The position numbers were made by a program, and so were the translations under genes. From UMGS363 sp051881815 (GTDB lineage Bacteria; Bacillota; Clostridia; Oscillospirales; Ruminococcaceae), in NCBI GenBank assembly GCA_051881815.1, contig JBJEQP010000091.1, positions 1-8,976 on the forward strand: DNA of 8,976 nt. Direction: 5' to 3'. Below the pieces are notes generated by a model. The model had not been told where the DNA came from, searched no databases, and saw only the letters and a program-made list of their open reading frames with translations. Shown in pieces: positions 4,955 to 8,976 of the stretch (the first letter of the stretch is position 1; each line of letters begins with the position of its first letter).

Positions 4955-6490
4955 AAAATAATAGTGTATATTTACACCCTTTTCTACCGATATATAAATC
5001 TTCTCGATCATCATTCGGGCAAGATTGTTTTTCTCCTCGACAGTAAGCGTATCCCACTTGTTAAGAGGACCAAGAAGCGGTGTGGTATCAATTTTCTTTA
5101 CACGCCTGTCAACAAGCATAAGCTTCTTCTCAAGCTCATTCTTTGTGCTGTGGAGCGTTCCGATCCTGTTCTGAATATATCCGAAAAGCACCTCGTCTGC
5201 ATCAGCCAGCTTTTCCATCAGCTTTGCAGTTTCCGCTTCAATTTTCAGTATCTCGGAACGTATCTTATCGGCTTCGGTTGAAGGTTTCTTTTCGATTTTT
5301 CTTGCTATCTCAAATTCCTCGATATGTTCCTTCATATCGTTATACACAATAGCTTCAACCTCGTCAACATTCAGCTTGATACCGGAGGACTGACAGCCAC
5401 GAACACTGTTGTAACCGCTGCAAGTGAAATACCGCCAACTGTTGCCCGAATTTTTGTTGTATGTATAATCAACCTTAACTGCGTGGTCACAATGACCGCA
5501 CCTAAGCAAACCCGACATCCACGAACGAAGCACCTTTCCCTTTCTTAAAGGAATATGATGATGTGAAAACTTATCCTGCACCGCAAGCCAAACGTCCGCA
5601 TCAACAAGTCCCTCGTGATAGCCGACCTTGACATATCTGTCGGTCTTGCTCCTGTAATTGTGCCAGAACAGTCCGTGCTTTCCGTCAAATGCGTCCACAT
5701 CATCAATTATGCGGTAATTGTTTTTCAGCAGATATTCATAAACGTTCTTGTCTGCCCTGACGTAAAGCGGATTTTTAAGTACGGCAGCGATGTTGCAGGC
5801 ATCAAATCCCCTTGTTACTGTGCCGTCCCCTTTCGGAGCTTCCATCGGAAGATTGTTCTCGTTTATATACAGAATAACATCTCTGAGCGATGCTTCGGGA
5901 TTTGCATAAACATCATACATTGCCCTGACGGTAACAGCCGAATCATAGGGAACAAGTACGGAACCTGTCTTTCCGTTTATGGTCTGCCTTGAACTCTGAT
6001 AGCCGAAATAAACCACTCCGCCTTGATAAAAGCCTGTTTCCTGTGCTTTCGTATCATAGGAGTCCTTTACTCTCGCTGCTATCGCTTCACGCTCAAACTC
6101 GGCAAAATTCAGAAGATTGTTCCTCATCATTCTGCCCTCTTTGGTGTCCGTATTGAACGGCTCGCAAAGGGAAACAACGCTTACTCCCAGCTTGTCAAGC
6201 TCATCGGTGATGTTCAGATATTCACGCATATTACGGCTGAAACGGTCGTACTTCTTAACAACTATCTTGGAAACAAGTCCCTCTCGACAGTCCTCGAACA
6301 TCTGCCTGAATGCAGGTCTGTGCTTTATGTCCTTGCCCGACTTTCCATCTTCCTCGTAAACCTTGTAAAAAGCATCCTCCCCTACAAATTTGATACAGTC
6401 CGCTATCTGAGCAGGAATGGAAAGAGAATTATTGCCCTTTTCCTTGTCGCTGACGGAACGGCGAACATAGATCGCTATATACTTATTCAT
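4952..6490 (-). CDS. Large serine recombinase (site-specific integrase/excisionase)
   Basis: The 512-residue protein begins NKYIAIYVRRSVSD. Arg10 and Ser12 fit the catalytic YxRxS motif, with Ser12 as nucleophile. The second catalytic block is KKYDRFSRN (Asp82, Arg83, Arg86), and FEREAIAAR (~132-140) leads into the long E helix. A recombinase domain follows (~155-310), then a zinc ribbon with Cys331, Cys334, Cys357 and Cys366, a coiled coil (~400-465) used by this family to control synapsis, and the closing block TVEEKNNLARMMIEKIYIS. Such enzymes cut both att sites and exchange half-sites to integrate or excise an element without needing host factors. Length and all domains are normal, so it is probably active. 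ACCTCC at 6504-6499 (GGAGGT) lies 8 bases before the ATG and a near-consensus promoter precedes it. It is the outermost gene of the element. Confidence 0.95.
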   Translation of the reverse strand: MNKYIAIYVRRSVSDKEKGNNSLSIPAQIADCIKFVGEDAFYKVYEEDGKSGKDIKHRPAFRQMFEDCREGLVSKIVVKKYDRFSRNMREYLNITDELDKLGVSVVSLCEPFNTDTKEGRMMRNNLLNFAEFEREAIAARVKDSYDTKAQETGFYQGGVVYFGYQSSRQTINGKTGSVLVPYDSAVTVRAMYDVYANPEASLRDVILYINENNLPMEAPKGDGTVTRGFDACNIAAVLKNPLYVRADKNVYEYLLKNNYRIIDDVDAFDGKHGLFWHNYRSKTDRYVKVGYHEGLVDADVWLAVQDKFSHHHIPLRKGKVLRSWMSGLLRCGHCDHAVKVDYTYNKNSGNSWRYFTCSGYNSVRGCQSSGIKLNVDEVEAIVYNDMKEHIEEFEIARKIEKKPSTEADKIRSEILKIEAETAKLMEKLADADEVLFGYIQNRIGTLHSTKNELEKKLMLVDRRVKKIDTTPLLGPLNKWDTLTVEEKNNLARMMIEKIYISVEKGVNIHYYF

Positions 6491-6539
6491 AATAAATTAC
6501 CTCCGAAATAGTTTATAAATTTTCAGAGGCGATTTTACG

Positions 6540-6554
6540 TTATAATCATTATAA
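6540..6554. promoter_or_regulatory. Perfect 15-bp palindrome overlapping the recombinase -10 box
   Basis: TTATAAT-C-ATTATAA is a perfect inverted repeat with 7-base arms. It covers the whole -10 element and the bases just after it, where a dimeric repressor would block polymerase. It may be an operator, or a by-product of AT-rich promoter sequence. No candidate regulator gene is visible in the window apart from the ribbon-helix-helix relaxosome proteins. Confidence 0.4.
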
Positions 6555-6576
6555 CATATTCGCCCCTGAATTTCAA
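6548..6576 (-). promoter_or_regulatory. Sigma-A-type promoter of the serine recombinase
   Basis: On the minus strand, -35 TTGAAA (6576-6571) and -10 TATAAT (6553-6548) are separated by exactly 17 bases. Transcription should start near 6541, leaving a ~50-base leader with the GGAGGT ribosome site. This separates the recombinase from the relaxosome operon and suggests independent control. Confidence 0.8.
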
Positions 6577-6604
6577 CACTTTAAAGCGATATTTTCAAAA
6601 TTAT

Positions 6605-6793
6605 TTACGCTGATTTCCCAGGCTCGGACTTGTCTGTGTCTGTGTCCGATTTCTCGGTTCTCTTATCGGCAGCCACAAGAATGTCATAGATCTGGTTGAT
6701 CCTGTTCCTCTTGAAGCTCTCGCTCACATCTTCGGGAATGTGAGATGTTACCTTGATACCATTTACGGTACGCTCGATTATTCTTTCTTTCAT
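6605..6793 (-). CDS. 62-residue conserved-looking protein of unknown function
   Basis: From ATG 6793 the product begins MKERIIERTVNGIKVTSHIP and goes on EDVSESFKRNRINQIYDILV, ending in a charged low-complexity tail rich in Lys, Asp and Thr. This start is chosen because AAGGAG lies 11 bases upstream. A longer frame is open upstream (to 6919), but it would overlap the end of the relaxase and has no better ribosome site. The gene follows the relaxase by 49 bases and precedes the recombinase promoter, so it is probably the last gene of the relaxosome operon. The predicted structure is a short strand-turn then a helix, with no membrane segment. I cannot assign a function; a role in mobilization or in control of the recombinase is guesswork from position. 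Confidence 0.7.
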   Translation of the reverse strand: MKERIIERTVNGIKVTSHIPEDVSESFKRNRINQIYDILVAADKRTEKSDTDTDKSEPGKSA

Positions 6794-6842
6794 AAGCAAA
6801 AACGCTCCTTTCGATGTTTCTTTTGTTCTAAATATGAAAAAA

Positions 6843-8381
6843 TCAACGGCAGTAACTATTCCTCCTTCTGCGTTCTTCTGCCCGTTTTTTCGCTTCCTCT
6901 CGCTGCCGTGCTTCTTCAATAGCCATACGCTTTTCAGCTATCTGCCTTTCAGCTCGTTCCCTTTCTTCCTCGGCTTTGCGCTGTTCCTCAAGGGCAGCCT
7001 TCTGCAAGCTTTCTTCGTATGCTGCAAGCTCTTTCTTCCCGGAAGTCAAGTAACGTACATAATCGGTTTCTGTCTGACGGATAAAGGTGGAGTAATGAGC
7101 TGTTGCCTCCTTCTTTTCCGCAATCGCCCTATCATACTTGTCCTGCGTTTCTGCAAACTCCGATTTCATCTTTTCAAGATGCTTTACATAAAACTTAACT
7201 TTTTCTTTTGAATCAATATTCAATTGAAGAAATAATCTGTACGGGGAAAGTTTGTGACTGGGAGTAGGCGGATCGGCGTTAAGAAGTTCAAAATAGCGAT
7301 CGGCATTTTCAACGATAAATTCGTAATCCTTGATAATACTCTGATCAATATTGTAGTTCCTTACAATATCGTCTGTATTTTCGGCTATCTTGTTGACGTG
7401 CTTTTCAAAATCCTCTTTGGAATGGATATTATGCTCGTGAATGTAACAAAGCAGCTCCGCACTCCTGCGAACCTCATTGTATGTGACCTTTGGATTTTCT
7501 TCGGGCTTTCGGTAAAGTATCATCTGTATCTGCCGCAAGCAAAGAGCATATTCCCTCTGAATGCCTGTATATGTAAGCACCTTGTCAAGGGACATTTCCT
7601 TATCCTTGTTCTCAATGCGGTATTTAAGTTCTTCAAGACCGTACCCGTCACCCAGCTTTAACGTGCGGACGGGTTTGCGTTTATCAAGATTTGCGGGTCT
7701 TACGGATAAATACTTTCCCTGCCGTACAAGGTATCCGCATTCACAAAGCTGTACCGCCAAATCATCAATACTGCGGACATTCTCCATAAGCACGATTCTG
7801 TCAATATCATCGCAAAGCTTCTGCTTCCACGATGTACCGTTCTGACGGGCAAGCCACTCGGCATAATTCTGATTTGCGTTCCATTTTGGGTGTTCGATTA
7901 CACTGAGGTGTTTCGCCTTGCAAAGCTTGTTGATGTTTTCTCTGCATTTCTTCAAAGTCGATTTATTGTCAATCCAGCGTTTGCCGTCCATACTGAAAGC
8001 ATTAACGGCAACGTGAACGTGAATGTTATCTGTATCGGTATGAACAGCAATGAGTATCTGACGGTTATTGCCAAAGGTATCATATGCCCACTGCTCCGCA
8101 ATCCTCTGAGCTTCCTGCGGAGTAACCTCCCGCCCACTGAAGGAAATGACATAATGGTGCATTTTCAGATGTTCTTTTCCTGTGGGATTTCCGACTCTGT
8201 GGAATTTCTCTCCTGCGAAATGCTCATAGCACATAGCCATTTCCATATAAGCCGATTCGGGGTCTTCGGAGCATTTCAAGCCTGTGACAATAGCCGCTTT
8301 ATGCTCCTTGGTTTCTCCCACAATATATTTGAGTGTTGCCAGAGGTGAGTTTTTGATTGAAAAGTGCTTTAATACCGCCAC
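6843..8381 (-). CDS. MobP-type relaxase (mobilization nuclease)
   Basis: The 512-residue protein starts MAVLKHFSIKNSPLATLKYI. Tyr19 is the likely catalytic tyrosine that nicks oriT and stays linked to the 5' DNA end. Motif II is expected around HLKMHHYVISF (71-81). Motif III is HTDTDNIHVHVAVN, with His114, His121 and His123 in the HxDxxNxHxH metal-binding pattern, which places it in the VirD2/MobA-like MOBP group. After the nuclease domain (~1-165) come a less conserved middle region and a long coiled coil (~405-505), extremely rich in Glu, Arg and Lys, probably for DNA or coupling-protein contacts. Translation starts at GTG 8381, whose G is the last base of the upstream TAG; GGGAGGTGG at 8397-8389 is the ribosome site. 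The element encodes no type IV secretion system in this window, so transfer would need a helper. Confidence 0.93.
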   Translation of the reverse strand: MAVLKHFSIKNSPLATLKYIVGETKEHKAAIVTGLKCSEDPESAYMEMAMCYEHFAGEKFHRVGNPTGKEHLKMHHYVISFSGREVTPQEAQRIAEQWAYDTFGNNRQILIAVHTDTDNIHVHVAVNAFSMDGKRWIDNKSTLKKCRENINKLCKAKHLSVIEHPKWNANQNYAEWLARQNGTSWKQKLCDDIDRIVLMENVRSIDDLAVQLCECGYLVRQGKYLSVRPANLDKRKPVRTLKLGDGYGLEELKYRIENKDKEMSLDKVLTYTGIQREYALCLRQIQMILYRKPEENPKVTYNEVRRSAELLCYIHEHNIHSKEDFEKHVNKIAENTDDIVRNYNIDQSIIKDYEFIVENADRYFELLNADPPTPSHKLSPYRLFLQLNIDSKEKVKFYVKHLEKMKSEFAETQDKYDRAIAEKKEATAHYSTFIRQTETDYVRYLTSGKKELAAYEESLQKAALEEQRKAEEERERAERQIAEKRMAIEEARQREEAKKRAEERRRRNSYCR

Positions 8382-8719
8382 TAAAACTCCACCTCCCTTA
8401 AAGGCAGCGGAATTATCCCGTTACGGACAAATTCGCCCAGATCGTTGATGACACTTTCCGCTTCTTCCACATCTTTCCCGTATATCGCCTTTTCGGTATT
8501 TACGGTTTTTGCAATATCGTTCATTTTGTTTGAAAGACGGAATCTCTCATCCTGATCTCTTGGATGATGATTTAAGTAGTCAATTACGCTGATTTTTATA
8601 TTAAGTGCCTTATCCCGTATGTAAGCGGCAGGCAGTTTTCCGCTTTTGGCTGAAAGCTCGATGACCTTATCCCATTCATCGGAGCTGTACTTGATTTCCT
8701 TGCGGATCTTCTTTTCCAT
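8381..8719 (-). CDS. mobC: MobC-type relaxosome accessory protein
   Basis: The 112-residue protein has an N-terminal ribbon-helix-helix pattern: KKIRKEIKYSSDEWDKVIEL, then SAKSGKLPAAYIRDKAL. This is the layout of MobC-family proteins, which bind DNA near oriT, open the nick region and help the relaxase. The central part (NKMNDIAKTVNT, ~64-75) matches the helical IGNNINQIAK-like block of the family. The gene lies 3 bases after the previous stop, with its ribosome site AAGGAGGAG (8734-8726) inside the upstream gene. Its own stop shares one base with the relaxase start, so all three genes are probably translationally coupled. It may also repress its own operon, as RHH proteins often do; this is inferred. 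Confidence 0.8.
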   Translation of the reverse strand: MEKKIRKEIKYSSDEWDKVIELSAKSGKLPAAYIRDKALNIKISVIDYLNHHPRDQDERFRLSNKMNDIAKTVNTEKAIYGKDVEEAESVINDLGEFVRNGIIPLPLREVEF

Positions 8720-8722
8720 TTT

Positions 8723-8976
8723 TCACTCCTCCTTGTTCATATATCTTGATAAATATCGGCGGTATGTTCCCCGATATTCTTCAAATCGTGTTTTCAGCTC
8801 TTTGAGCTTTGGGCTATATTCGGAGCCTGTGCCTTCTGCAACTCTGATCATCATATTCAGATCGGTGCCGATATGATTTATGATTTTCAGCGGAAGGCAG
8901 AATTCATCGGCGGGAATGATCTTCCATTCCTTGTGCAGCGACATATTCCGAAGATATGTTGCAGGCTTCATTTTCA
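8723..8976 (-). CDS. Second MobC-like protein, C-terminal part (N-terminus beyond the window)
   Basis: The frame is open to the window edge. The ATG at 8971 has no ribosome site and the first residues MKPATYLRNMSLHKE look like the inside of a ribbon-helix-helix domain (compare AAYIRDKAL in the next gene), so translation probably begins upstream. LKIINHIGTDLNMMIRVAEG followed by TGSEYSPKLKELK resembles the C-terminal MobC block, usually LxxIGxNINQIARxANxTG. The protein ends YRRYLSRYMNKEE. It would be a partner or paralogue of the downstream MobC. No more can be said about its length. oriT, often just upstream of such operons, would lie outside the window. Confidence 0.65.
   Translation of the reverse strand, partial: KMKPATYLRNMSLHKEWKIIPADEFCLPLKIINHIGTDLNMMIRVAEGTGSEYSPKLKELKTRFEEYRGTYRRYLSRYMNKEE

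Noticed and set aside
6023..6511. Plus-strand frame of 162 codons opposite the recombinase
   Set aside because: It is the antisense shadow of the catalytic domain of the serine recombinase, with no ribosome site.
6605..6919. A 104-codon version of the small protein with a start at 6919
   Set aside because: It overlaps the last ~75 bases of the relaxase, lacks a good ribosome site there, and its first 42 residues look like out-of-frame relaxase sequence. The ATG at 6793 has AAGGAG in front.
7254..8348. Several plus-strand frames of 94-152 codons opposite the relaxase
   Set aside because: They follow from the codon bias of the relaxase gene on the other strand; no start signals or motifs.
1..8976. 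CRISPR array, tRNA, rRNA, defence or toxin-antitoxin system
   Set aside because: No regularly spaced repeats, tRNA arms, rRNA-like sequence, or recognisable defence or toxin proteins were seen on either strand.

Overview
The window looks like DNA from a fibre-degrading Clostridia gut or rumen bacterium, probably Ruminococcus or a close relative. This is an inference from protein style: GH3 and GH2 enzyme pieces, a sugar-binding protein, SpoVG-type proteins and Firmicutes-style mobilization genes. It has two very different halves.

Left half, about 1-4950: a mosaic of gene fragments in both orientations, most cut at one or both ends. In order these are: a GH3 beta-glucosidase missing its 3' end (+); the first ~23 codons of a HAD hydrolase in the opposite direction (-), joined directly to the GH3 fragment; a short unidentified C-terminal fragment (-); a repeat-like, palindrome-bearing stretch; a small gene with a strong promoter but an internal amber codon (-); a gene-poor stretch with two hairpin terminators; the C-terminal part of a CCA-adding tRNA nucleotidyltransferase (-); one apparently intact SpoVG-family gene with its own terminator (+); a second spoVG-like gene cut after ~61 codons (+); the C-terminal half of a sugar ABC-transporter binding protein (-); a short sequence resembling an IS903/IS5-type terminal repeat; the catalytic domain of a tyrosine integrase with abnormal ends (+); and the C-terminal carbohydrate-binding region of a GH2-type enzyme (-). 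Most of these are dead pieces. The many head-to-head and tail-to-tail joins suggest repeated illegitimate recombination, or less likely an assembly artefact.

Right half, about 4940-8976: one end of an integrative mobilizable element, all on the minus strand and apparently intact. In transcription order it has a MobC-like protein running off the window edge, a second MobC-type relaxosome protein, a MobP-type relaxase, a 62-residue protein of unknown function, and a large serine recombinase with its own near-consensus promoter and an overlapping palindrome. The relaxosome genes are tightly packed (3-nt gap, then a 1-nt TAG/GTG overlap), which points to translational coupling. The recombinase stop codon lies within ~25 bp of the GH2 fragment, and the two reading frames are in phase. 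The element therefore seems to have inserted into the GH2 gene and separated its 3' end; the other element end and the GH2 5' part should lie beyond 8976. No cargo, type IV secretion gene, CRISPR array, tRNA or rRNA gene is visible.
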